Shown one piece after another: positions 44,621 through 56,259 of a DNA stretch of 64,000 nt. Below the pieces are notes generated by a model. That model was not told where the DNA came from. It did not search any database and worked only from the letters and a program-made list of their open reading frames with translations. The stretch lies in assembly GCA_012845835.1 (NCBI GenBank), contig JABAKD010000023.1, positions 21,918,203 to 21,982,202 on the forward strand, given 5' to 3'. Origin of the DNA: Undaria pinnatifida (lineage: Eukaryota; Sar; Phaeophyceae; Laminariales; Alariaceae). A program made the position numbers and the translations under genes. Each line of letters starts with the position of its first letter. Position 1 is the first letter of the stretch.

Positions 44621-47600
44621 AGGTAAAAGGGGGGTGGCGGTATTGGTGGCGGATGGGGATTTTGCGACCGTTGGGTTGGAGGGGGAACTGTTCGGTGTTC
44701 ACTGGCAACGGAAACAGAATCAGTCGGGGTCGTCCGTGGTTGTGTCGTCGAGGAAAGCCGAAGGGCCGTTGGTGGCAAGGATCCGGTTAATGGGGGGGTA
44801 GCTAAAGGGCTGGGTCGGGAGCGATAAACCGTGGGTTTGTTGTGTTTGGGGAAACCAGGGCACGCTGGTGGGTGAACGGAAAAGCTGGCCGGGAGGTAGC
44901 GTTGGTGGCCTGGTATAGGCGGGATGGTTCGGGCCAGGGTAGCCGTGAAAAAGGGGCGGTAGGGGCTGCAACGTTTTTGTCGAAAGGAGAACTAACCAGA
45001 CCGTGAGGTGAAGGGCGGTTGCTTTCTCCAGATGGTTGGCGGAGACCGGGGCAAGGCGACTCTGTGGTAACACGTAGGGGTGGAGAACGGCATGGGGGAT
45101 TCGGCACGTGCGCCTCGGTGGCAACGGAGGGGCCGAGACAGAGGTGCTCCGTGGAAACCGGTCGCGTTGAAGGGGGGGCGCGGCAGAGTTGTTCTGTCGC
45201 GATGGAAAGGGTCGGAACGAGGTCGGTAGTAGGAGGGTTCGGTGAGAAATGTCGAGACCGAAAGGGGATGACTCGTTTGCAACGCGGAGGGTTAGGGGCA
45301 AAAGGCGGCTGCCAACTGAATAATGCCGTAATTGCTTCTGCCTATGGATGGGATTGCTAGTCTCGGGTGTACCATTGCCGAAGCTAGAGATACGAACTGG
45401 GAGGGCGGTGGTAGATGTCAAGGGTCGTTGGGTGGTGGTACGGGAATAGTTTCCGGCGTTTGTCGGCCTCGGAACCATTGTCCCAGGTAGGTAATGAAGG
45501 AGCTCCGGCGTTTGTCGGCCTCGGAACCAATGTCCATGGCTGGTTGTAGGAACGGTTCTGATACCTGGTCGAAGCCGGGTGAGCTGCGGGGTCGTGGCGT
45601 CGCTCGAAAGGTCGGTCTCGGGCGATGTTGAAAACTACTCTGCACGGTCATAAGTAAAACACCGTAGAAGAAGAATCTAAAAGGGTGGCACTGCTAAAGG
45701 TTGAACTTGTAGTTTATTGCAGGCTGGCTGCGGTGAGCCGCCAAGCAGTGGTCAGTTGCGGCTATCTGTAGGACGGTCGCGTGGCGATGGCGAGGGTGCA
45801 GCTGGCTGATCTACAGAGAGAGCCGGCTGGGTCCACGTGATCGCAAAGGGAGTCTCGGTATTGTATCACCGAGGCTATGGGAGGGTCTCCGTGGGTTGCG
45901 TTTAAAGGAGCGGGGCGAAGATACCCTGGGGTCCTGTCTCCAAGCGGCGTTGGATGAGCAGGATAGAACTCGCTAGGAAATGCCGTACCTGTGGTCCGTG
46001 TCCACGCAATCCACGAGAGTTGCGGGGAAGACGGGGCAGGGGGCTCAGGGCATATCCTGGTCAACTATGAACGCGAGTCTACCATCGTCATGACGGGACT
46101 GTCCCTTGGGCCCAGGGACAATGGTGCTGTCAACACCGTGGCAGCGAGTGGGAATCGGTCGTTCGCGGGCCCAACGATGCCACTGAAAACCGCGCACGTC
46201 CTAGGACGAGCGCGGGTGGAGCCGCCGATAAGTAGGCGAGGCGGGCTCAGGATGCGATGGCCCGGAATTGGAAGCAGAAGTTTCGCGCTGTAGTCCGGAA
46301 GCGCTGGTAGCCGTAATCTTCGGCAAGTAGCGTTGCTCATCGGTGGAAGGCGTCGAGTGGAGAATCCCAGTAGGGCTCGACGTCTTGGCCTCCTCGCACC
46401 CACACCTCAAGACCATCGCTAGAGCAAGGGGATCAGGCTTGGACAAGCGATATCACATGTATGGGGCTGGGCGGGGGAGGTAAATTGTTTGGGGGCGGGG
46501 GCGTGGGTGGAGCTCGTTCTTTTGAAGTTGAAGCTGGAACCTCGTCCCGCAATTAGATGGCCTGGCGCTGGTAGTGCTGTATCGGTTGATCAGCGTGTAG
46601 CGTCCAGGGATTTTTGCCGCAATGGTTATCGGCCGGCCACGCTGTTGCTGCCGATGTTGTCGTCGTTGTCGCAGCGGTTGCCCGAGGAAGAAAGGCGATC
46701 ATGGCGCTTTCGACCCGAAAAATAGGTGCCACGGCATTTATAACGAGCGGCGTTGGTTGTCGCGGGTATTGCCGGGTAATAGCGCCGGATTTACGGTCCG
46801 CACGTTTCCACAAATACCAAGAATAAAAACCAACATCCTGAAGTTTGCCCAAATCAAGGGTTGAGCGCACACCAGAGGCGTAGAGGAATTTCTACAGTGG
46901 AAGAGTGCCGCTGACACGATGCAGACGTCAGGAAGAACGCCCGAAAGCCAGCGGAGTGGTACTCGATGGCCAGGTGGTTGATAATGATGCTCGTCGCAGG
47001 TTGTGTCCCGTATCGCAATATGTGGTGGTTGCGAGCCACCACTTTTTGCGGTTCCTAAGACAGACGCAGGCGTCGTGGACGTCACAACTCGGGTGGTCGC
47101 GACCGCCGTCGCGGCCACTATGGATAGGATGGCGTCTGCGTCGTTGAGCGACTTTGCTGTCGCTGTTACTGCGGTCAATATCGGTGATGTAGGTGGTAGG
47201 CGGAGAAGAATGGTGGTGTAGGTGGTAGTCGGAGAAGAACGGTGGTCTTGACCCGAGGAGTAGGTGATACGGGGGGGGGTGCGTGCGGCGTTTTGGGGGG
47301 CTGGTTAGGGAGGGCGTGTGCGGCGGTTTTAAGCCGTGGGTTCACGGGGGGTGGGTGCTGGGGCTTGGGGGCTTGTTGGGCAATGCAGCAACAAAGTTGG
47401 TTTGGCGGCTCTGTGGCCGTTTTGACAACTGTAGTAACGGCGGGAGGGGGTCGGAATTTCCAGGAAATAGACCGAACCGGCAGATTACCGCAGAAAGAGC
47501 GTCTAACGATGCCGACATGAGTCGTAGTTGGGTAGGTACGACGTTGCCGATAACCGAAAAGAAATTACCGCAGACAGGGGTGTCTTTGGGTGCCGCACGG

Positions 47601-47862
47601 TCGAGACCGTGGGCGCACCGGATGCAGTTGTGAGCAAGTACCAGCAAACAAAAGCAGGGGCGATTGGGCGCAGGGGCTTAAGCGCGGTGATGGGCGGGCG
47701 ATTTTGAACCGTTGTGGTGATAGACGCGGCCGCGTGGGGTGGACGGCTATGGGAGCCGGGGATGGGAATGTGAGCAGCAACATGTCGGTTGGGACGGTAG
47801 TCGTGGCTCAGATGGGGGGATGGGGCACAAAGGGCTGCAGTCGTGGTGGCATAAAAGTGGCA
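44621..47862. other. G-rich decayed repeat sequence, no gene identified
   Basis: Plus strand G-rich, minus strand C-rich, which gives long Pro/Ser/Thr/Arg-rich minus frames with no motif. Clear local duplications are TCCGGCGTTTGTCGGCCTCG at 45,452 and 45,504, and GTAGGTGGTAG(G/T)CGGAGAAGAA at 47,189 and 47,218. Confidence 0.5.
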
Positions 47863-48165
47863 GGTATGGGGGAGGAGCGTCTGCCACAGAGGGTGATGTT
47901 TGGGGAGTTTGTTGGGGGTAAGGGCTACTCAGGGGGGCAAGAGAAAGACTGGATGGATCATCTGAAGGAGGATATGTCGGTCTTTGGAATGAAATTCGAA
48001 GGATGGCGAAAGGCTACTCAGAAGGCTGGCAGATGGTTTCGAAGAGTTGAGGAGGGAGCCAAGTTGTTCATGCGTAATTGGCATGAAACGGAGAGACGCA
48101 AAGCTGCAGAGCGACGCGCAAAGGCTGCGGCAGCGCCATCCACCGTTGGCATCTCTAAGCGGCCG
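47863..48165 (+). pseudogene. LINE C-terminal tail remnant, 5'-truncated
   Basis: The frame reads MGEERLPQRVMFGEF, then GQEKDWMDHLKEDMSVFGMK and GWRKATQKAGRWFRRVEEGA. The pattern R-(L/M)-P-x-x-x-x-G-x-x, then W-x-x-x-(L/V)-x-x-D-(L/M), then W-x-x-x-A-x-x-x-x-x-W-R/F is the tail found after the RT in many APE-type LINEs (RTE/CR1-like). The catalytic RT and the endonuclease are absent, as expected for a 5'-truncated insertion. The Lys/Arg/Ala helix ETERRKAAERRAKAAAA follows, and the frame then enters the G-rich tract. Confidence 0.6.
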
Positions 48166-48297
48166 GGGGGAGGGGGAAGGGGGGGGGGGGCGGGGAGGGG
48201 ACTGGGGGAGGGGGGGAGGGGGGAGGGGGAAAGGGAGGAAGGGGGGAGGGGAGGAAGGAGGGAGGGGGGGAAGGGGGGAGGAGGGAAAGGGGGGCGT
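48160..48297 (+). repeat. Polypurine tract of about 138 bp with long G runs
   Basis: Almost uninterrupted G/A with many runs of four to eleven G. G-quadruplex or triplex formation is likely. It directly follows the LINE tail remnant. Confidence 0.9.
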
Positions 48298-48499
48298 CAT
48301 GCCCAAGAGACTGAAGTCTGGGTTTGGCCATCATCGTATTGAATGTTGTAGGCCTTCTAATGGCCGTTACAAGATAGCATAAGACCGCCCTGACTTCTTC
48401 GCCATGTTGCGTTCTCTCCCAGGTGCCATTGACGATGGACGTGATACCCTCTGTTAGCCCAATGCCATCCCTAGCCAGTTCCTAGGGTCTGCTAGTATG

Positions 48500-48695
48500 A
48501 CATTTTTCTTTCTTTTCTTTTTCTTCTTCTTTTTTCTTTTTTTCTCTTCTTCTTTTTTCCTTGCTTTCTTGTCTTGTCTTTTCTTGCTTTTCTTGTCTTT
48601 TTCTTCTCTTTGCTTGCCTTTTTCGTTTTGTTTCGTTTTTCTTCATTTTTATTTCCTTTCCCTCATCTTCTTTTCTTTTCTTTGTTTCTTTTCTC
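48500..48695 (+). repeat. Polypyrimidine tract of about 195 bp
   Basis: Almost uninterrupted T/C, T-rich, with TTTTCTT modules and a few G in the middle. It lies about 200 bp right of the polypurine tract on the same strand. Confidence 0.9.
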
Positions 48696-48699
48696 CAAT

Positions 48700-51600
48700 T
48701 GACTTACGCCTGTCGTGCGCATGCGTAGTGATAGATACTACGTGTAATATATACGTGGTAGTCTTTCTTGGGTGGCAATCGGAATAGTTGGTTTCTCCAG
48801 GCGTGAGTAGTGAGACGTATGCACCGGCCTGGACCTGGCACATCGTAGACTGACTCCCGATTTCACTTTTATATGTTTCTGGTGGAGGCATGAATTGCGT
48901 CAGCTGTGATATATGCGTGTACCACCTTGGGTTGTGTGTGTTTTCCCTGGGGTATTCCTCAGCTCCAGAGTGACTGGAGCCTGTCCTGTGACCACGGACT
49001 TGATTATGCGAGTTAATGTGAGAACAACAACGACAACAATATTCGGTAACCACCGTGGCACTGGCCTGATGGGTACAGTTGCGGTGACACACTCTGTGGT
49101 AGTCGTCGCTGTACTTGCGGCGTTGTTGTGATCCCCCACGGGAAAAAATAGTAACCTCTTGCCCTCAGGCGCTAAACAAAAATCGCAATCGCATCAGGTG
49201 GGCGTCTCTCGTAGAGGGATCCGTCCTCCTAGTCTCGGCATGTAAGGTGGCTGTACCAAACGTCGAGGGATCCGGTTTGACTGAAATGGATCGGGGTCAG
49301 TGGCGGTGGTGGAAATGCCGTCATCGACCAAGGCCGCAAAAATGCGCTCCGGGCATTAGTTCGATTTTATGGAACTAAATGACAAGGTCCTTCACCGCAA
49401 ATGTACCACCCATGGCTACAGCAGGAGAAGAACGCAAAGCACACTGTTCATTGTGAGGGTTAAGGGGTTGGGTCCTAGTTGGTGCGGGATTTACCGCGAG
49501 GGTTGGGGGTGGGGTCCATGTTGGTCCGGAATGGCTAGGGAAGGCATCGCACGCACCGGAGTAGAGAAGTAGGATGTAGTACAAGTAGTTTTCGAACGCC
49601 ACCAAGAAGACCGGAGGGTGATGGATGATTGTAGATATTCCCGGGGGAGGAGCGTGGTCCTCGGGAGATGGTTACAACCACCGAGTTATCCAGTCGGAAA
49701 CAAAACAAAACCAGACCTTACAACACGGAAAGTATGTGTACCTCTTGTACCCGTCGATAACCTAAGCTATATTTGAGGTTTTCCGAAGTAAAAATCCGGA
49801 CCTAAAAATGAAGGTATACTTCTGGGGTGCACTGTTTTCAAAAATACCGGGGGGGGGGTCGTGTACGCGTAATATACTCGTGAAGAAAAGGGGAGAGATG
49901 GCACTCGGAGCGCGACGCACTCGGAATGCGGTTGTACTCAACAGTATTTTTGCTCAAGCACGATCCTAATACAGTTCGGGTCATTCCAACGCTGCATCAG
50001 GTCGGGGGTGCGTAACAGCAAAAACGGAAGCCTCATAAAAAAAGCTTAAACATGCGTGGGGTATAAAGCGTATTGACGAGGCTCGTGGCACGTTGAGTCT
50101 TCACCCTCACAGAGGTTTTCCAAATAGAACACAGTGCACCGTGAGAGGATTGTATAAAATACTACCGATATGATATTGTGGGATGCTCGACGTGTAATAC
50201 CGTCGTTCGCGCAAACTGGGGTTGAGATAACAAAAAAAATTATGCACCGTGACAAAGCAATCGTTGTCAATTACGTAACTCAGCATTATTTGCAGCGCGT
50301 GTTGATGCGCGTGATGACAAGGCGATCATGGTTGCATGACCATTTCTGATCGTATTTTGTACGGCGAGATGCGCACCAGCATAATGAAGGCAACACGTGC
50401 ATCATAGATAGCTGTACTATTGTGATTTTTCGGCACGAATAACAAAATCAAAAACACAGGGGGCGCGTCAGAATTAATTGACACATGCCAAACAAGTGTC
50501 CATATGGCAGAGAAACGGAGGGAGGCATTTCCCGCGGTTGCTCGCAAAATCATTATCAAGCAATTAACAGCAGAACTAAATGCCTTCAAACCTTAAAAAA
50601 AATAGCCCAGCCGAAAAAAGAGGTAATTAAAGGGAAACCGTAAATAACAAAAGGCGCACAATCATGTCATAAATAGTGTAACAGGCAGCAAACACCAATA
50701 CTAATGGTAACGTTGGCACAAAAAAATGGAAGCTGCTCTCTGCCACCACGAAAAAAAAAACGGTTCAATTAGAAGAGACAGCTGATCCAGGATTTTGAGA
50801 AAGGGTGCTTTTTCCTATTCCACTGTAGCACCCAGCTGTTTTTTTCTCTTGAATTCCTGCTGTGCACGCTGATTCGAATACGCTATATTATTCCAAACGT
50901 AGCACGCTGTTTCCGCAGGGGGCTAGTTGGTTGGGACCCATACAAACGTTCCGGAGATCGCAGAACGTTCTGATGGTATTGTCATCACGTACGTGTCATA
51001 TCGATATGTACCACAGGACCAAAACCTGCCAACAAGAAAAATGCACTCAAAGGACAAGTGTTGTGCCGTATTCGGTACCAGTGTATGATACGCAGCTACG
51101 ATACATAAAGCAAAAGAGTGCATGAGGAAAAACAAAACAGAGACCAGGTAGTACTGGTATCTAGGAGAGCGCGAATGTTATAGCAATGTGAGATAACAAC
51201 AGCAGCACACCACAAGAACGCTTGGTGCTTGGTACTAGTGTCCATCTCACACTTACGAGCTTTCATCTCACATACAAGATGCCTCAAAACTTCCGTTAAA
51301 AGGCAAAACGAAATGTTTCGAAAGTTTCATCAAAGTCAGATAGAAGATTACCAGAACGAACACTAGTAAAAGTAGTGGCGACCTGCACTGCTGCTCGCTG
51401 AAAGAGCCAACACAGTAGTACAGCTATAGGCGTCGAGCACCGCTGGTGGTGGGTCTATACGAGTAGATGAGCCGTACTATGCGCGAACACACATAAAGGT
51501 GGAGTGTCTCATAGGTCAGATGCAATGCTCGAAAGGTTACAGCACACTGCGTGCTGGTACCTGGTAAAAATATGCCAAGAAACCAAACTGAAAACGAAAC

Positions 51601-52422
51601 CCAAAAAATAGTCACGTACTGTGTCTATAATATAGATTATTAGTAGAAATGCGAGGGGATTTAACCAAAAGAAGGAGAGAGAACAAGGGCGAGTTATTAT
51701 TGCCTTCATCCGAAGCGCGCGACTCGTACTCGGGAGGGTGTGGTAGGGCAAACTATTGCACATGTACCCCCATTCCGTAACGACACGGTATAGTAGTAAG
51801 GGGTGGCGCAACGGAGCCGGCCACTCGAATTAGTCGAGTGCAAACCGCTCACAGGGGTCCAGCCGAGGCGAATTTTTTCCGCAAGGTGTTATTAACCTGG
51901 CGGGGTATTCTTCTAGACAAGACTCCCAACATGGGCACAAACCACTTGGAATTAGACTAGGAACGCTTTTGGAGTGGGGAAAGAGGTAAAGACAAATGAA
52001 TAGACTAGACTATAGCACCAAATATATATATATCATTGGAGCACTTTCTTTGTTCGATTGTCAACGTGGTAGTGTCCCACGAAGAGAGAGCACGGGGAGA
52101 CAATCTAGCGAAAAGCTACTGCCGCAAAGCCGTGGTAGTTGCAGACCCAACGTGTCGGTCGCAAAGCAGAGGCCCGGAGGGGCCCGTGGTTTACGGATAG
52201 GAGACAAAAGGATAACCAAGCTCGCTACTGGATGAAAGGAAGTATGTCAAAAGGCGAAGGGAAAACAAATAGAAAAAGAAAAACCACCTGAAAAAAAACG
52301 GGGAGAAAGTAAAAATGCAAAGCTGTGCAAGGCGAAAAGAGCTTGCCTTGGGGAGAGAAGAGCACGGGGAGAAGGTCACGCAGGCCAAGGTCAACACGTT
52401 CACTGCTTCGACGACGCCAATT
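48700..52422. other. Long stretch without identified genes
   Basis: Short frames only, the longest 147 codons on the minus strand (48,649-49,092), with no motif. Visible minor features are a G10 run near 49,850, a perfect 7-bp stem CACTCGA-n5-TCGAGTG at 51,822-51,840 and a short (TA)n at about 52,021. The 50.2-51.3 kb part is more A-rich than the rest of the window. Confidence 0.5.
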
Positions 52423-52787
52423 GTAGCGGTACTCCGAGTGGGGAATGCGTGATTGGTCGGTGTTGGGAAGCGTGCTCCTCATGGGTTTCGGTGCCCTTGT
52501 TTGGTCTCTCCTCATGGCTCGCTGGATAGGCTCAAAATCTTATACATTATTTCCTCTAAACGACAGACGAAACAGGCCTAGGCACGATAGGGCAGGGTAG
52601 AGCACGTAGAGCAGGTAGTGAGATGTGGGGCGTCCTGCTTGTCCCATCATCGTCACCTACATTATCGCCCATCTATGATGGCCTTGACGTGAATGTGACA
52701 TCTAATGTCACGTGGTTTCACCTCAACCATGACATGGTTTCATGTCGAATCTATAAACTATGCTTCTACGGAGGGCACTCCATTTCA
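52423..52787 (+). repeat. Second copy of the Copia C LTR-like repeat, truncated on the left
   Basis: Matches 37648-38024 with about a dozen bases missing in the middle and scattered substitutions. It is either a truncated solo LTR or the left end of another element. It stops 0.8 kb before the gag of Gypsy element E. Confidence 0.8.
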
Positions 52788-53603
52788 GTGGTCTCCAATC
52801 TCTCATTATTGGGGCCACCACGTGGCTGGGGCGGAAAAGTCCCACAGCCGTACTTCAAAACTCTACTCTGCTTCTCTCTCCCCAGCTCGATGGCTCTGCG
52901 GATTACGTGACTTCTGTCTCCGCGAGCCAGCCTGTGCCCTTAACACCTGGGGTCATCGATTAATTATTATTATCGTTATTGTGGATACCAGCCCCTATTC
53001 CCTAGATTGTACCGCCTCCTTATCACTATAATCCTTCAAGATCATCCTGGCTCCTCGAGGCAGACTCTGAGGTGTTTCCTCATCGTTGACCCTCGAGCGT
53101 GCGGTTACGCACATAACCCATCTCGGTGTGTCTCCACACCTTCATCAGAGAAAGAAAAAACCTGCGAAGGGACTACCGTCCCACAATTGGCTTCGAGGCA
53201 GTGAAGCTCGATCGGTGCTAGCAACCATAATGAAAAGAGCGGGTAAGCTTCATTGAAAAAAACCCGCACGTTGTCCCGCTTGCCAGATGGCAGACGGGAC
53301 AGACCCCCCTGGTCCCGGGGATGGTCATACGGACCTAAACACCCTTTCCCCTCGTCTAGAGGGAGATGGCCTTCCCTCACGTCCTGAGGAAGACAATTTG
53401 AATCAAGACCAGAGGAGGAGGAAGAGGTAGAAGAAGAAACCTACTTCAGCCCCCGCGAGCCTTCACCTGGCCAAGATTCTTCTGAATAATAGCAGAGGTG
53501 ACACCGTTATGGTCGCCACCGTAGTCGTCGTGGGCGTCACCGCCGCCGGTCGTTCTCCCCCGTAGGGAAAGGAGCAGCTGGTGAAGTCTCCTTTCCTCAC
53601 CAC
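52788..53603 (+). other. Region before the gag of Gypsy element E
   Basis: Probably holds part of the 5' LTR and leader of element E, but I could not place LTR borders or a primer-binding site. A TTAATTATTATTATCG string lies near 52,960. Confidence 0.35.
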
Positions 53604-54809
53604 ATGGTCAGTAGTTCTCCACAGCAGCAGTCGCCCGTTAGCGAAAGTAACATTGCCAAGTTAAACGAACTGCTTGATAGGTCGTTGACTGAAGAAGGAC
53701 TTACAAGCAATATTGCTGACCTGTTGTCTATGTTGACGGGTAGAGTCCAACTAGCTCCGTCTATATCAAGCAGCCTAAAAATAGGCAGTTCAGGCCCGTC
53801 TGTGTCATCTGTTAACACCAGGATGACAATGTCTGACTTCGGTGCTATCTCCAAGTTTTCGGGAAACGAAAACGACAAAGATAGCATCCTTAATGTTATG
53901 TCGCAGTACGAAGCATTCGTTACCGCGTCGATAAAGTCACGTCCCGGCGCCACCGAGGACATGATTGATGACCTCCTCATAACATACTTCATCTTCGTGT
54001 TGAAGGACGAGGCTATCCAGTTTCATACCCAGCTGGTAGGAGGTCAGGTTCCGTGGAGACGTAGTGCTGATGGAGATCGGCAACTGTCAGATACCGAGAG
54101 CAGCGCAAAACCGACCTCATGGTCGGAAATGAAAACTGATTTTGAAGCGTCGTACTTGTCAGCAGACGCTCTGGCACGCTCAGTAGAGCAGATAGTCACT
54201 CTGACTCAGGGTCCAAATGAGTCAGTCACGTAAAATATAAACCGTCTCCGAGATAGGTCTAACAATTTGAACCGTCAAGTTCAAACACAACATGTACAGC
54301 CTGTAGAAGCTTTGAAGATCGGAATTTTTGAGGGTGGGTTACGCCCAGAAATTTTGGAACTACAACGCATTGGCCAGTACTGTAAGTCAATGCAGCAGGC
54401 AGTCGATAGGGCCCAGCGTAGTGCTGCGTCCCTAGCAGCAGTCGATGGCACAGTCAGTGCCATGTCATGGTCGACTGTTGCGCGCGGTCGTTCTAGAGCT
54501 CAGGTGCGAGCAGTACGCGGCCCTGAGAGTCGTCTTGAACGTAAACGCTCACACGGTGGTTCTCGTAAGAACTACGGTTCAGCAGCAGCAGCAGCATCTC
54601 ACTTGTCCAGTTCGAAGATGCCTGCAGCTAAGTCGTCTACGTCTAGGTTGAACATCACGCGTGATCACTCACCCTGTTCAGTATCAGGGTGTACGGCTAA
54701 AGATCAGTCCAGTCACGCCAGTAATGATTGTTTTAACCACCCCCTGTTTGGGGGGGCTAACCTAGCCCGGTATCGGGAGAGGAGAGCTCGCCGTCAGAAG
54801 TCCACCTGA
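53604..54809 (+). pseudogene. gag: Gag region of Gypsy element E
   Basis: Ser-rich start (MVSSSPQQQSPVSESNIAKL), then a helical Gag core (NDKDSILNVMSQYEAFVTAS to about 54,230, then VEALKIGIFEGGLRPEILEL). A basic nucleocapsid part ends with CSVSGC-x7-H-x4-C (about 54,680-54,740). This is a spacing variant (CX4CX7HX4C) of the usual CCHC knuckle. The final RERRARRQKST is basic. Confidence 0.7.
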
Positions 54810-55309
54810 CGGTGCCCAGTTGTGGAAGTCGTTTCCGCAGTTGGGAGTTCGCTTAGGGTTTCCCCCGAGATCGATTGTCCGTCGGTTTCTGTAAGGTCGG
54901 GTAACCCGAGGGACGACATAGGGAAGCACGTGCTTTTCGAGTCGCCCACCCTCGGTGGTATGTCCATCTGTGATGAGACAAGTAAGGATACTGCAGTCGT
55001 AGATCCTTCCCCTGAAAGTAAGCGTGTGCGTTTTGCAGACAGTGTACCTGGTAGGTCGTTGGTTGACATGTGTCCCGCAGACCCCCATGTTGGCAATACG
55101 CAGGCGGATTTGTTATTGCCAGTACCTAGTGAATCCGTGTCTAGAGATGTAGGTAATAAGCAGGTGGATTCTTAGTTGCCAGCGATTGATAAATCTGTGT
55201 CTATGGATGTCAATGAAAACTGCCCGGATTATGAAAGGAGCAGTACTCATAATACAAATATACATGAAGAATGGTACGCCTGTGCTTTATTACGTCGTAC
55301 GCGATCGCC

Positions 55310-55650
55310 GCTTACGCTTGCTTTCTCGTCTCATCGCGTTCATATATGTGGACGTATTGGAGGCTTCGAGGTGCCTCGTGTCACTGTTGACACGGCAAGC
55401 GATGTTCCATGTGTGGCTTTGTCGTATGTGAAACGCCACCCTATCTTGAAAAACGAACCGATACATGCCATCCCACCTGCCGTGCTCACGTTGAAAGCCG
55501 CAAATGGATCAGTGATGGAAATACTAGGGTTCATTCGCTTTGATTTACAACTGGGGGACATCACTCGCCCAGTAGAAGCGCTTGTCATTTCATCGTTACG
55601 TCCTGATGATATCCTGTTAGATAACAGCGTCATGTCTTTATTTGGTGCGT
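55310..55650 (+). pseudogene. pol: Aspartic protease region of Gypsy element E
   Basis: VPRVTVDTASDVPCVALSYV (about 55,372) carries the retroviral-type active-site loop (VDT-A/G-S). ILGFIRFDLQLGDI, VEALVISSLRPDDILLDNSV (about 55,540-55,630) and a flap-like stretch between them fit the rest of the fold. Confidence 0.65.
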
Positions 55651-56259
55651 AACTCGACTGGAAAATCAGTGCATCACTTTTCACTCAAGTGAAACAACTT
55701 TACCCACTGTTCATCGTGTTGATTCAAGTACCACTGAATCATCAATTTCCCCAGCAGGAGCAACCTCTGCGTCTGTCGCATCCGTCCATGCTGACTTTGA
55801 GGCTATCCCTGTTTGTCTAAAATTCTGTTTTTATTTACCAGCAGGAACTGAGGCATCGGTTGCTGTTTTCACCGATACAAAACCTCCGGTTGATACTGAC
55901 GTCGTATTAGAACCTCGTACGGTATCTTTATCCGAATTCTCCGAAAATATTGGAACAAAACAATTCCAAACTTTCGAACGTGTTGTTGTTGCATGTACTG
56001 TAACAACATGGCGTGCAGTGGACGGGTCCGTCTGGTTGCAAATCGCCAATCAGTCTACGCGCGGTGTCACTATACCCGCACATCTAGCACTTGCGCTCTT
56101 GTCAACAGCCAGTGTGACGGATGCACCTGAATTACGGATAAGTGCGGTAGCCGCATCACCCAAAAATAAGAATGAACTAGCAGCTGCGCGAGAAGCACAA
56201 GAGCCAGCCCTTGCTAAAGCATTTGCTGACACTACCTTCTCACCCGAACAAGTTTGGGA

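Noticed and set aside
44720-45478. 252-codon minus-strand frame, Pro/Ser/Thr-rich
   Set aside because: Stop codons are rare by composition because the strand is C-rich. No domain, and local repeats explain the openness.
47590-47860. Upstream part of the 250-codon frame containing the LINE tail
   Set aside because: Gly/Arg-rich sequence without RT motifs; treated as flank, since the recognisable LINE sequence begins at about 47,863.
52955-52975. ATTATTATTAT string as a second LINE tail
   Set aside because: No LINE sequence on either side; short and imperfect.
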